Origin: Thalassotalea_A litorea
Lineage (GTDB): Bacteria > Pseudomonadota > Gammaproteobacteria > Enterobacterales > Alteromonadaceae
Length of the DNA: 64,000 nt
NCBI RefSeq assembly: GCF_043642205.1
Contig: NZ_JBHZSG010000007.1
Location: forward strand, 86,078 to 150,077
Direction of reading: 5' to 3'
Position numbers and translations under genes: made by a program. Of the stretch, positions 28,505 to 37,949 are shown in pieces. Position 1 is the stretch's first letter; every line of letters begins with the position of its first letter. The notes under the pieces are model-generated. The model did not search any database. It worked only from the letters and a program-made list of their open reading frames with translations, and was not told where the DNA came from.

Positions 28505-29684
28505 CTGCTTTCCCCAATATGACGCTGGTATTATTACCGCCGAATGCAAATGAGTTGGATAAAGCATAGCAAAGCTTCGAAGCCGGCAGGCCATCGCTCA
28601 ATCGTATACCCCGAATCTGTTTATCTATAGGAAAATCACTGCGATTTTCAGGTAAACGATCTTCCTGATTACCATCACCTAACAACAAAAACAACAACCC
28701 TGCTTCCAGAGCACCGGCGGCTCCTAAAGTATGTCCAGTTAGCCTTTTAGTTGAACTACAGGGCACTTTGTCCTGGAATAAATGGTAAATGGCATTTGCT
28801 TCCATCGAATCGTTTTTTGTTGTACCGGTACCATGAAGGTTTACATAATCGATATCATCGGTTCCCAAACCGGCCTCTTCAAGCGCCTGTTCCATCGCCT
28901 TGATTGCTCCGCGCCCATCAGGTTCAGGTGCAGAGATATGGTAGGCGTCAGAGGATTCCCCCGTACCAGCAAGTAAAATAGATGATTTTTGCGCACTCAT
29001 AACAAATAAAGCAGCAGCCTCACCGATATTGATGCCATCTCGCTGCTCACTGAATGGATTACACTTATTCGCCGCAGTCGATTCCAGGGCATGAAACCCG
29101 TTAATAGGCAGTCGACTCAAAGTATCGACACCTCCACAAATAACGATTTCCGCTGTGCCACTGGTAATTAGTGCTCTGGCACTGGCTAACGCTTTCGCAC
29201 TCGAGCTGCAAGCGGTTGAGATACTGTAAGCGGGCCCTTGCGCTTCAATATATTGCGCTAAAAATTCCGCCGGAGCATTCATTTCCTGAACCTTGTAATC
29301 AAATCCATCAGGAAACTGCTTAGTCTTAGAATACTGCTCTACAGCAAGTTCACCCTCTTTTATCCCTGAAGTACTAGTACCAATGACTACTGCGACCTTT
29401 TTCGGGTCGGTATGTATCGAAAGCGCCTTGTAGGATGCTTCTATTTGCTGAAATGCGGCCAATGCGAGCTGATTATTGCGACTTTGCTGGACGTTTTCTG
29501 TTGAATCTAACTGCGGCAACTCAAACGCTACTTCGCCTACATAAAATTGATTATCATCAATACTGAAGTTATCGGTACAAACCAGGTACTCTTGATTTTT
29601 AGGGGAAATTAAAGCTTCGGTGACCTGCTGTTTGCCATTACCAAGGCTACAAATTATTCCTAAGTCATTTAGATAAACATTCAC
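28497..29684 (-). CDS. apeO: beta-ketoacyl synthase, aryl polyene (ApeO)
   Basis: Ketosynthase of 395 residues with a complete triad: Cys159 in SISTACSSS, His284 in NLHGTGTT and His318 in LTGHTLGAAG. It is the second full ketosynthase of the cluster, in the apeO position directly after the apeN lipoprotein. In the characterised systems ApeO works with ApeC or ApeR in chain initiation and extension. It overlaps apeP by eight bases. Confidence 0.87.
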   Translation of the reverse strand: MNVYLNDLGIICSLGNGKQQVTEALISPKNQEYLVCTDNFSIDDNQFYVGEVAFELPQLDSTENVQQSRNNQLALAAFQQIEASYKALSIHTDPKKVAVVIGTSTSGIKEGELAVEQYSKTKQFPDGFDYKVQEMNAPAEFLAQYIEAQGPAYSISTACSSSAKALASARALITSGTAEIVICGGVDTLSRLPINGFHALESTAANKCNPFSEQRDGINIGEAAALFVMSAQKSSILLAGTGESSDAYHISAPEPDGRGAIKAMEQALEEAGLGTDDIDYVNLHGTGTTKNDSMEANAIYHLFQDKVPCSSTKRLTGHTLGAAGALEAGLLFLLLGDGNQEDRLPENRSDFPIDKQIRGIRLSDGLPASKLCYALSNSFAFGGNNTSVILGKAGD

Positions 29685-29690
29685 GGGTTG

Positions 29691-30251
29691 TTACTCCAGT
29701 TCTTCAATCGAAAAACTGTAATTTTTGTTCATGTGCTGGAACCGGATAGTATCACTATTTACTTCAATTTTTACGATAATTTTTTTGCTTACATCTTCTA
29801 GTATGCGAACTTGCGGCGACACCTGCTGAGACATTCTCGAGCCGGTTAAATTATTATTTAATCGGTCAACAGGCCAATACACAAGCTGGAAGTCGGCTAA
29901 GATATACGGTGCTAATTGCTGCCATTGCTGTATATAAGACCGAACCTGTAAAGGTTGTCCTTGGGTAAACTCAATTTCAAAAGCAGGAAGAGAATCAGGT
30001 GTTAACGCCACCATCACAATACCCTTACTCGAAATTTCAGTTTGCACGATAAATTCAAAACGCTTGCCCTGGGCCGTTACACTAAATAATTGACTCAAAG
30101 ATCGATTGATAAGTGCCTCTGGGGGTGGCGTCAACGTTAGCTCAATCCCTTGTTCCAGATCAACCCGATACTCATCATCACGATTCGTGACACTGCAAGA
30201 CAGAGTCACCAGACAGGACAAAACCGTAACGAGCGTTAATTTCCACGACAT
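29691..30251 (-). CDS. apeN: DUF3261-type lipoprotein, aryl polyene (ApeN)
   Basis: Probable lipoprotein of 186 residues. The N-terminus has two candidate lipidated cysteines, Cys13 (VLSC) and Cys19 (TLSC). Size and position, just before apeO, match the DUF3261 lipoprotein ApeN of aryl-polyene clusters, thought to help place the product in the outer membrane together with ApeL and ApeM. It overlaps the upstream flavoprotein gene by 16 bases. The recognition rests on synteny more than on motifs. Confidence 0.75.
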   Translation of the reverse strand: MSWKLTLVTVLSCLVTLSCSVTNRDDEYRVDLEQGIELTLTPPPEALINRSLSQLFSVTAQGKRFEFIVQTEISSKGIVMVALTPDSLPAFEIEFTQGQPLQVRSYIQQWQQLAPYILADFQLVYWPVDRLNNNLTGSRMSQQVSPQVRILEDVSKKIIVKIEVNSDTIRFQHMNKNYSFSIEELE

Positions 30252-31483
30252 AAGTCTGACAATACCTTAAATCTTCTTTTACTTTTCGCGACATAGGGAT
30301 TCTCAACATCCCATGCATAACCGGCTAAAATCGAAGAAATCATTTCCCGGACCTCCGGCTCCTGTTTCGGGTAAAAGATAACATCCTGAAAACTGCCTTC
30401 ATACCATGCGGTAACGAAGGTTCTGAAGCAATCAATGCCGAGACGCAGCTGTTTCTCATAGTCTTCTGTAAAATCTACTGACTGACCCTGTAAGTATTTA
30501 TCAACCAAGGGTGCGATCATCGCTGCGGATTTTGTCGCGATAGTTACACCTGAGGAAAAAACAGGATCGAGGAACTCACCAGCGTTTCCTAACAATGCGT
30601 AATTGTTGCCAACTAATGAAGACACATTGGCGGCGTAACCGACGATGTTGTTAACAGCAGCACAATTCTCATATTCGCTGAGCAAACTGCTAAGGTTCGG
30701 CGCTTGCTGGATTAACAGCTTTAACACTTCTTCATTAGTCAATGATTGATATTGCTCGAAAAATTCTGCTTCTGCGACAACACCGATACTGGAAGTACCG
30801 TCGGCAAATGGAATCAGCCAATACCAGACATCCTGATACTCAGGGTGAACAGTGATCAAAATCTTATTGCGATCAAAGCTATCATCACAAATATTGTCTC
30901 TGATGTGAGTAAAGTAAGAACATCTGGATGGAAAATCGGAAGGCGTTTCCAATTCCAATAATTTTGGTAATACCCGGCCGAATCCACTGGCATCAAGTAA
31001 AAATTTTCCAGACAAATGATATGTGCTTTTATCCGGCGCTTGTACTTCTATGGACGGGGTGTCGCCATCTACGTCGACTGACAACACAGAATGCTGGTAT
31101 CGAATGTCTACGCCTTGTTGTTGCGCACTATCGGCTAAAGCTTTATCAAAGTCAGCTCGTTTTACCTGAAACGTCGTTCCCGGACCCGCAGAAAATTTTT
31201 TGGTAAAATCAAATTCAGTTTGCTCGCCATTTTTATGGAAAACCGCACCATCTTTGAATTGGAACCCTGCATGACTTGCTTGCTCTCTGACGGCATCATC
31301 CATACCGGCCTGTTGCAAGAAAACCATGCACTGTGGCAACAAACTTTCCCCAATTGAAAATCTGGGGAATTGTTGCCTTTCAACAATCACCACTGAATAA
31401 CCCATTTTAGACAACATAGCACTTGCCACGGCTCCTGAAGGACCAGCACCAATGACTATGACATCAGCCTGTTCTGTTTTCAT
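30236..31483 (-). CDS. FAD-dependent oxidoreductase, halogenase-like
   Basis: Flavoprotein of 415 residues related to flavin-dependent halogenases and geranylgeranyl-reductase-like enzymes. The FAD motif GAGPSG is at 12-17. WYWLIP at 220-225 matches the halogenase W-x-W-x-I-P motif, and GFQFKDGAVF around Lys77 resembles the conserved lysine segment of phenol-type halogenases. GNAGEFLDPVFSSG is the second FAD-binding block. Some aryl-polyene clusters (Xanthomonas, Vibrio) carry such a gene, and xanthomonadins are brominated. Whether this enzyme halogenates or merely oxidises the aryl head is open. It overlaps apeM by 20 bases. Confidence 0.82.
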   Translation of the reverse strand: MKTEQADVIVIGAGPSGAVASAMLSKMGYSVVIVERQQFPRFSIGESLLPQCMVFLQQAGMDDAVREQASHAGFQFKDGAVFHKNGEQTEFDFTKKFSAGPGTTFQVKRADFDKALADSAQQQGVDIRYQHSVLSVDVDGDTPSIEVQAPDKSTYHLSGKFLLDASGFGRVLPKLLELETPSDFPSRCSYFTHIRDNICDDSFDRNKILITVHPEYQDVWYWLIPFADGTSSIGVVAEAEFFEQYQSLTNEEVLKLLIQQAPNLSSLLSEYENCAAVNNIVGYAANVSSLVGNNYALLGNAGEFLDPVFSSGVTIATKSAAMIAPLVDKYLQGQSVDFTEDYEKQLRLGIDCFRTFVTAWYEGSFQDVIFYPKQEPEVREMISSILAGYAWDVENPYVAKSKRRFKVLSDLCRGN

Positions 31484-33710
31484 AAATATCCTTGACGATG
31501 AAAGGTGAAGTAAAATAAATGAAGATTACACCAAAGGTAACGGTAAGCCCGAAACTGAATACTGCTGGTGTATGGCTAAAAATTAACATTCCAAAAACAA
31601 TAAGCGAAGATGCCGCAGACAGGAAAATAGCGGTAGTTGTATCTCTGTTTAGCCCCTTTATGCGGTACAGGGCCAGGTAATCAACCGCTAATGCCATCAG
31701 CAATATCACGCTCAGCATATTAAAAATATTTAACTGTTGTTGAACAAGTTGTGACCCTGCCAGCGCTGAAACAACCGCGCCAACTAAAATCGCAATACAC
31801 CTAAGCGCAGTGTTCGTATCAAACTTAAACCAAAATATCACGACGATAAGTAACATCGCGAAAACGGCCCAAAGCATTAAATTAAAGCGCAATTCGGTAA
31901 TAGCCTGTGTCAGCGATTGTTGCTTATCAACGACGATGAGTTGGCCAGAAAATTGCTCAGCCAATTGCTCGATATGGAGCTTATCAATATGGTCTATTTC
32001 CATCCTAGTAACCACGCCTTGCTCGGATTGATAAAGGTAAGTTTTGGCATACTGACTTATCGCACTATTTTGTAATTCGGCTAGAGTCAGCACCCCTTGA
32101 CCATCAAAACTAATTGGCATAGTCAGCATTTGGTTTACCAACGCAAATACGCCTGAGTCAATGCTATCTTGCAAAGTTTTGAGGTTAGCAACCTGACGCT
32201 GTTGCGAGGGTAACCAATTTGATATTCCGAATGATTTGCCACGCTCTGATATGGTATTTACCATAGCTGATACAGACTCTTCCAATACCAGAACGTCCTC
32301 TATATCTTTAGCTTGCAGATAGATGAATGATTTATCTGTTAAACCAAGCGCCTTTCTGTGCATTGATTCACTGGAAACCAATTTTTCACTACTTGCCGAA
32401 AGTAAAGCTACGCGGTCATCGAATTTCAAACCGTTTAGGAAAACAATCGCAAAACCAAGGCACGCGACAGAGGCCCAAACATAAGGTTTCATTCCCCAGG
32501 TTTGATTCGACACTTTGGTCATCCAAACGGAAGATAATGCCGATGATTTTCTTGGTACCAACTTAGGAACCACATAGATACTGGACAGTAGCGCCCCCAA
32601 TAATCCAAATCCCACAAATACGCTAACCTGTGCTAATAATTCTATTGGCATCATCAAGAACAATAGATAAGCCAGCAGCGTAGTCAAAAATCCGAGCATC
32701 AATGCCTGCAAGACTTTCTTAGATGGCTCGCGCTCGGTTGAAAATTTGCCATCAGCAAGTATATGAAAGCAATAGTCGATACAAATTCCGACGAGCGTAA
32801 TACCAAATACCAGACTAAGGAGATGAATCTGTTCAAAGCACCAGATTAATCCTGCAAGACCAACCAAAATCGCATTGGCGAGGCTCAAATTAATGGCGAT
32901 AACCGGCAGCAAGGATCGAAAAGCGAAATAAACCAAAATTATCAAGGCGATCAGACTTAATCCGCCAAAGTAAGTCACCTCAAATTCTGCAATAGAAGAA
33001 TTTTCTGCCGCATGCAAGGGAATACCAGAGGCTTCAATATCGACGTTCGGATACCTCTGTTTAATCTCATTTATCCAGCTATTCAGTTGCTGATACATTT
33101 CCTGAGCAGCTTTAAAATCTTTTTTGACGTCAGTGATATTTAGAAATAACCACACATAATTGACCTCGCCGCGCTGGTCAAGACTAACTAAGGCATCGTT
33201 ATCGTTTGTTAAGGGCGATTGAGTAGCCAATTGACTGGATAAATAGTTTGCCAGCGACAAACTTGGGTCGTCATTGATAGTAGCTGAGACGAACGGGTCC
33301 GCACTGGCATACTGAGAAAGAAGCCAGTCATTAAAGGTATTAGGTGTGGATAATTGGGTTAGATAATAGTCGGAAACGAGATTTCCGGCGTAGTCGCGAT
33401 AAAAATTGATGATATCTTTCATCGCCGTTAAAGATACTTCCGTATCAAGCCAGTTTTTATTTGCTGCTTTTTCGCGAAGGGCTTGATGTGCTAACCATTT
33501 ATCGTCACCACTGAATGAAACTCTTACTCGGCTACTTTGTGTTTCCACAAAATAGGTTTCGGCTTCAGCGACAATTTCTGGATATTGATTATGCGGAAGC
33601 AACGCCAGAATATCGGCGTTGAATTTCAGTTTGCCCGAGATTATGCCTACAACTAACAATAATATCGTCAGGCTAAGTTGCGCCCAAAATGCATATCTAA
33701 TGTATTGCAT
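31464..33710 (-). CDS. apeM: MMPL/RND-type exporter, aryl polyene (ApeM)
   Basis: Inner-membrane transporter of the MMPL (RND) family, 748 residues with the usual two halves: one helix at 8-26, a periplasmic domain, a block of five or six helices around 230-385, then a second single helix, periplasmic domain and block (about 630-735). It has SFGLTVTFGVIF at the end. It is in the apeM position between the LolA-like apeL and apeN, and is expected to move the finished pigment lipid out of the inner membrane. Confidence 0.87.
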   Translation of the reverse strand: MQYIRYAFWAQLSLTILLLVVGIISGKLKFNADILALLPHNQYPEIVAEAETYFVETQSSRVRVSFSGDDKWLAHQALREKAANKNWLDTEVSLTAMKDIINFYRDYAGNLVSDYYLTQLSTPNTFNDWLLSQYASADPFVSATINDDPSLSLANYLSSQLATQSPLTNDNDALVSLDQRGEVNYVWLFLNITDVKKDFKAAQEMYQQLNSWINEIKQRYPNVDIEASGIPLHAAENSSIAEFEVTYFGGLSLIALIILVYFAFRSLLPVIAINLSLANAILVGLAGLIWCFEQIHLLSLVFGITLVGICIDYCFHILADGKFSTEREPSKKVLQALMLGFLTTLLAYLLFLMMPIELLAQVSVFVGFGLLGALLSSIYVVPKLVPRKSSALSSVWMTKVSNQTWGMKPYVWASVACLGFAIVFLNGLKFDDRVALLSASSEKLVSSESMHRKALGLTDKSFIYLQAKDIEDVLVLEESVSAMVNTISERGKSFGISNWLPSQQRQVANLKTLQDSIDSGVFALVNQMLTMPISFDGQGVLTLAELQNSAISQYAKTYLYQSEQGVVTRMEIDHIDKLHIEQLAEQFSGQLIVVDKQQSLTQAITELRFNLMLWAVFAMLLIVVIFWFKFDTNTALRCIAILVGAVVSALAGSQLVQQQLNIFNMLSVILLMALAVDYLALYRIKGLNRDTTTAIFLSAASSLIVFGMLIFSHTPAVFSFGLTVTFGVIFIYFTSPFIVKDIYENRTG

Positions 33711-33730
33711 AAATCAATCCATTCCCGACG

Positions 33731-34276
33731 CTAGTCCCGGTTATATAGCAATTGTATTTCGGTTTTATTGCCGGATATTTCCAAAACGCTAATATCGGAA
33801 ACCACTCCACGACCACACAATTGAATTTGTGCGATAACATCCGAAAGAGACTTTGCCTTAGGCGTCAGAAGTACACACTGTTGCTGCTCGGTCTGAAAAA
33901 ATCCAAATTGTGTAGCGATTGTTTCAAGATGTCCGGTAGTTACGGCTTTCAATAATTCAACGACCGGTTTCGCACCAGATATTTCTACTTGATTGCCAAT
34001 ATTATCTTCGGAAAAAATGCGGTTGCCTCGGATAAATAAAGCGCTATTTACCGGCTTTTTTGTCAACCAATCAAATTCCGTGCCGGACACTCTAAACTGT
34101 CCCTCGGAAATAAAAGGTTTTTTCAGCGCCGCAAAATATTTCTTCTGAACGAAAGTGCCGTTAGCTTCAGTACTGAACTGTAGCGCCAAAGTCTCCTGAA
34201 CTTGTGTTGTAGTAAGAGAATTCGCAAGCAGAGCTGGCGCGATAAATAGAAGGAAGCAACTCACTATCCTGAACAT
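33731..34276 (-). CDS. apeL: LolA-like carrier protein (ApeL)
   Basis: Periplasmic protein of 181 residues with a signal peptide (1-18, cleavage after LLA). It resembles LolA outer-membrane lipoprotein carriers: FVQKKYFAALKKPFISEGQF is the usual first strand pair. Its start overlaps the thioesterase stop (TAATG). It presumably ferries the pigment lipid through the periplasm between ApeM and the outer membrane. Confidence 0.83.
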   Translation of the reverse strand: MFRIVSCFLLFIAPALLANSLTTTQVQETLALQFSTEANGTFVQKKYFAALKKPFISEGQFRVSGTEFDWLTKKPVNSALFIRGNRIFSEDNIGNQVEISGAKPVVELLKAVTTGHLETIATQFGFFQTEQQQCVLLTPKAKSLSDVIAQIQLCGRGVVSDISVLEISGNKTEIQLLYNRD

Positions 34277-34701
34277 TACAAGTATCCTTTAAGCTTTTCC
34301 AACAAGATTGGCGGACTGGCAAACAACATTTCTGAGGAGTTTTTATCCACCGCAACCTGAATCGTATATCCTTTGGTTAAAATCGTACCATTCCCGGCGT
34401 CAGAAATGACATACTCAATTTTTAGCCTCGATTCATATTCAACCAGGAACGCTTCTACATTGATTTTCTGAGTAAATACTGCTGAATTCACGTACTTTAT
34501 CCGCATATCAACAATTGGCCACATATATCCTGATGCATCCATATCGATGTAGTCATACTGAATTTTTCTCAACAATTCACAACGAGCTACCTCAAAATAT
34601 CGAGCATAGTTACCGTGCCATACGATGCGCATTGGATCGCAATCATGAAATGGAACATCGATAATGACATTCGCTTTAAGCACAAAACGCTTAGTTTTCA
34701 T
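34276..34701 (-). CDS. apeK: 4HBT-type thioesterase (ApeK)
   Basis: Hotdog thioesterase of the 4-hydroxybenzoyl-CoA/YbgC type. I start it at the ATG at 34701 (MKTKRF..., 141 residues), which has GGAG six bases ahead and overlaps the ammonia-lyase gene by 11 bases; the longer frame to 34734 is unlikely. The active-site segment HDCDPMRIVWHGNYARYFEVAR is typical, with the catalytic Asp in DCDPM. It probably releases or edits acyl chains on the ACP. Confidence 0.88.
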   Translation of the reverse strand: MKTKRFVLKANVIIDVPFHDCDPMRIVWHGNYARYFEVARCELLRKIQYDYIDMDASGYMWPIVDMRIKYVNSAVFTQKINVEAFLVEYESRLKIEYVISDAGNGTILTKGYTIQVAVDKNSSEMLFASPPILLEKLKGYL

Positions 34702-36235
34702 AAAGGCTCCATCTTTGCTCCTGGATATAAGCAACCGTTTGCCTTAAAACGCCCTCTAGTGGGCGATCTTCAACCAAGTCGTCAAAGAATTCGGTTACAT
34801 CGTCATACATAGCCGCCAATTCACCCGACAAACTCTGATAGTCAATTACTCCAGTTTGAATACGGATGCGTAACCCCTGAACTGCGGCAAGCAAGCCACT
34901 CGCTAGGACCTGTTCGCTTAATTGCAATACCCGCATTGCGTCTCTGGCCGCTATGGTTCCCATGCTAACCTTGTCCTGATTATGACACTCTGTAGAACGC
35001 GAAAAGACGCTGGCGGGCATGGTTAATTTTAATGCTTCTGCAGTATACGCTGAAGCGCCTATCTGTACGGCTTTCAAACCATGGTTAATAAATCTGCGCT
35101 GATCGCAACTGGAGGAGAGGTTTGAAGGCAGGCCGTTATTGTAACGAGTGTCGACTAGGGAGGCTATCTGCCTATCAACTAAATCGGCAAGATTAGCAAC
35201 ACTGGTTTTCATCGAATCCATTACCATGGCGATGTGACCACCATAAAAATGCCCACCATGCAGTACATGTTCGCCAACACCATCGATAATCGGGTTGTCA
35301 TTCGCTGAATTCAATTCATTCTCAATGGTTTGACGATAAAATCCTAAGCTGTCCTGAAGCACACCAATAACATGAGGCGCGCAGCGAATCGAATACCTGT
35401 CTTGCAGCCTCTGAGAGTTTCTTGGATGCTCATGATGGTTTAAATCACCACGGATCCAGGCAGCGACTTGCTGTTGACCTAAGTGCGGCTTTACCGAAAA
35501 CAAAATATCGTCAAAATGGTGACTATTACCCTGCAACGCCAAACTTGTCATCGCCGTAACCCGGCTTGCCAGCTTAGCCAAATATTCGGCTCTGGAATAT
35601 GCCAGGCAGGAAATTGCTGTCATCACAGCAGTACCGTTCATGATCGCCAACCCTTCTTTAGGGCGAAGCTTTATCGGCGATAAACCAAGCTCAGACATGG
35701 CTTGGGAACTATTCACTATATCCCCTCGAAAATATACATCGCGCTCTCCCACCAGCGCACCAGCGACATAGGATAATGGGGTCAAATCACCACTTGCCCC
35801 TACCGATCCTTCTTCTGGAACAACGGGCACCACATCCTGATTTATGAACTCAGTTAACAGGTTTAATAATGGCCAGCTAACGCCAGAGTAACCCTGACTT
35901 AATGATGCTAAACGTGTTGATAGAATGGCTCGTCCTTCAATTTTATTAAAGTACTGACCTAATCCACAGCCATGGAAGCGCGTTAAATGCAATGGCAGTT
36001 CTTCCACTAGGCGCATTGGAATATCTACCGTGACCGAATCCCCATAGCCAGTTGTAACCCCATAGATAACACCATCTTCCTTAAGAAGGGCGTCAAGAAA
36101 TTCAACTCCTGCATCAATTTTTCTGACGAAATCAGAACCGCCAGACAATTGAGCATTGGAACGCTGATAAGCAATCTCGAGAATATCTTCAATGGTAAGC
36201 GCACCGGCGCCGAACATCACTACATTTGAGGTCAC
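34691..36235 (-). CDS. aromatic amino acid ammonia-lyase (HAL/PAL/TAL family)
   Basis: MIO-cofactor ammonia-lyase of 514 residues. The cofactor triad Ala147-Ser148-Gly149 lies in GSVGASGDLTPLSYVAGALVG and the catalytic tyrosine is Tyr59 in IYGVTTGYGD. The substrate-selecting pair is Phe87-His88 in TRFHGCGLG, neither the Ser-His of histidine lyases nor the His-Leu of the Rhodobacter tyrosine lyase, so the substrate is not settled. Placed inside the pigment operon and away from any hut gene, it likely makes coumarate or cinnamate as the aryl starter. It starts with GTG inside the stop of the upstream acyltransferase (TAGTG). Confidence 0.88.
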   Translation of the reverse strand: MTSNVVMFGAGALTIEDILEIAYQRSNAQLSGGSDFVRKIDAGVEFLDALLKEDGVIYGVTTGYGDSVTVDIPMRLVEELPLHLTRFHGCGLGQYFNKIEGRAILSTRLASLSQGYSGVSWPLLNLLTEFINQDVVPVVPEEGSVGASGDLTPLSYVAGALVGERDVYFRGDIVNSSQAMSELGLSPIKLRPKEGLAIMNGTAVMTAISCLAYSRAEYLAKLASRVTAMTSLALQGNSHHFDDILFSVKPHLGQQQVAAWIRGDLNHHEHPRNSQRLQDRYSIRCAPHVIGVLQDSLGFYRQTIENELNSANDNPIIDGVGEHVLHGGHFYGGHIAMVMDSMKTSVANLADLVDRQIASLVDTRYNNGLPSNLSSSCDQRRFINHGLKAVQIGASAYTAEALKLTMPASVFSRSTECHNQDKVSMGTIAARDAMRVLQLSEQVLASGLLAAVQGLRIRIQTGVIDYQSLSGELAAMYDDVTEFFDDLVEDRPLEGVLRQTVAYIQEQRWSLYEN

Positions 36236-37215
36236 TACAAATTCTCCATTCTATCTTTTTTAGGTATTTCTTGATGACGGCTGACATCTTCATCTTGTTG
36301 CCAAAAAGAATAAAAATTGTACCACTGATAAGGGTACAGGCAGGCATAATAAGCCAATCGACGAGCATATTCACGCACGAGATTTTCGATTATCCGCGCA
36401 CGATTTTTTCGATTCATCGGTAATGACTGTCCAACCGGCTCAAATATGACTCTATATTTAGCCTTGTCTTTTAAACAGAACAACCAAAATATAGGCACTT
36501 CCATCAACGCTGCCAGAATAAATGGCCCTTGAGAGAAAGGCGCCTGCGCTCCCAGAAAATCTTGATAAATCACTCGCCCAGATTGCGAGACGCTAGTTCG
36601 GTCTCCCACAATAACGACGAATTCCCCCTGTTCTGTCTTCTCTTTGAGATGAATAGCCATCGCTGGATTCAAGTCACTAACCTGGATCAGGTTTATCGAA
36701 ACATCGGCATTAATTCTTTCGAGAGCTTTATTGAACTTGACTGCGTTTTCAGTAAAGACAAGGACATTAATAACGGCTTTATTATGTAATTGGCTGAGCG
36801 CACGACAAACTTCTAAGTTTCCTAAATGCGAACCGATAAACACCGCACCTTGCTTTTGCTCTACTAACTTAGGAAAAATAGAAGCATCATTGTAAACAAT
36901 ATCTCGCTGACTGATTTTTCCCAGCCAAGCATCAATTTTATCAAATGCGGAATCAGCGAAGCTACATACATGCTTCAATGTGGTCAACTGACCTCGGTTC
37001 TTAAAATAAGGGGTAGCTGCAGCAACTCGGGTCATGAATTCCTGAGAGGCGGAACGAGTGCTCCGGGATGTCGCGTAAAAATACAAAACCACAGGAAATA
37101 ACACTATCCATAATAGTTTTCTTCCAAGGAATTTATAACTCCACATTAAGATCGACATACCTAAGAAGGAGCCACGCTCCTGAATATTCGACCAGTGGTT
37201 ACGATTCGAAGACAT
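36235..37215 (-). CDS. apeJ: LpxL-like acyltransferase (C-terminal half of ApeJ)
   Basis: Membrane acyltransferase of the lipid A lauroyltransferase (LpxL) type, 326 residues. I start it at the ATG at 37215 (MSSNRNHWSNIQERG), which shares its A with the stop of the glycosyltransferase gene (TAATG). The H-x4-E catalytic motif is in GSHLGNLE and there is a membrane helix near the N-terminus. The segment HWSNIQERGSFLGM is the usual beginning of the acyltransferase half of bifunctional ApeJ. In E. coli the two activities are one protein. Confidence 0.83.
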   Translation of the reverse strand: MSSNRNHWSNIQERGSFLGMSILMWSYKFLGRKLLWIVLFPVVLYFYATSRSTRSASQEFMTRVAAATPYFKNRGQLTTLKHVCSFADSAFDKIDAWLGKISQRDIVYNDASIFPKLVEQKQGAVFIGSHLGNLEVCRALSQLHNKAVINVLVFTENAVKFNKALERINADVSINLIQVSDLNPAMAIHLKEKTEQGEFVVIVGDRTSVSQSGRVIYQDFLGAQAPFSQGPFILAALMEVPIFWLFCLKDKAKYRVIFEPVGQSLPMNRKNRARIIENLVREYARRLAYYACLYPYQWYNFYSFWQQDEDVSRHQEIPKKDRMENL

Positions 37216-37946
37216 TAGCTTAAGCTTTTCTTTATCAACAATGGGCTTCGCATCAACATTCCAAAGACTAGTCTGGTATGCATCCATGAGATTAACACGT
37301 TGTCTTTAAAAGCTTTGAAATGAGAAACGCCATTTTCGGGGTAAATTACTTGCGTCGGAAAGAATTTGATCGGCACATCCCGCCAATATAAACGCACTAG
37401 AATTTCTATATCAAAATCCATTCGCTTACCCAGCGTCGTTGCTTGCATCAATTCTATACAAGGTTGTAATGGGTAAACTCGAAATCCACACATTGTATCT
37501 TTCAGTTGCAATGACAAGGTTTCAATCATCACCCAAAAATGAGTAATGTACCTCGCCCAGTATCTATGACGAGGTATCGAATCATCATAGACAGGCATGC
37601 CGCTGATCACGCTTTGTGGATTCTGCTTAGAAAGAGCGAGCATCATCTCGATATCATCCAAGCAATGTTGACCATCGCTATCTATCTGAATTGCATAATC
37701 ATAGCCATCCTGATGTGCCCGTTTCAATCCACTCTGTACGGCACCTCCTTTGCCTTGATTTTGCTGATGATGAACCAGAGTAAGAAACGTGTATTCACTC
37801 TCCAACTGACGAAAATAATTACTCGCATCTTCATCGCTACCGTCATTAACCATAATCACGGGCAGCTGATACTTCCGAAGTTCCTGCAATAAAGGTTGAA
37901 GGTATTCGGTATGATTGAAATTAGGGATAACAAAGCAGTAACTCAA
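37215..37946 (-). CDS. apeJ: family 2 glycosyltransferase (N-terminal half of ApeJ)
   Basis: GT-A fold glycosyltransferase, 243 residues, dolichol-phosphate-mannose-synthase-like. The Asp of VNDGSDE (residue 35) and the metal-binding Asp89-Ser-Asp91 in IQIDSDGQH are visible; MCGFRVYPL and ISWMHTRLVFGML follow. It begins with TTG behind AGGATTGAGCC, three bases after apeI. It would add a sugar to the polyene lipid anchor. It corresponds to the first half of ApeJ and is translationally coupled to the second. Confidence 0.82.
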   Translation of the reverse strand: MSYCFVIPNFNHTEYLQPLLQELRKYQLPVIMVNDGSDEDASNYFRQLESEYTFLTLVHHQQNQGKGGAVQSGLKRAHQDGYDYAIQIDSDGQHCLDDIEMMLALSKQNPQSVISGMPVYDDSIPRHRYWARYITHFWVMIETLSLQLKDTMCGFRVYPLQPCIELMQATTLGKRMDFDIEILVRLYWRDVPIKFFPTQVIYPENGVSHFKAFKDNVLISWMHTRLVFGMLMRSPLLIKKSLS

Positions 37947-37949
37947 GGC

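Noticed and set aside
37215..37287. Frameshift in apeJ
   Set aside because: The stop and start overlap as TAATG and both proteins have family-typical ends there, so two coupled genes explain the data better than an error.
37539..37892. 117-residue plus-strand open frame inside the glycosyltransferase gene
   Set aside because: Shadow of the coding strand of a conserved GT2 gene; no independent evidence.
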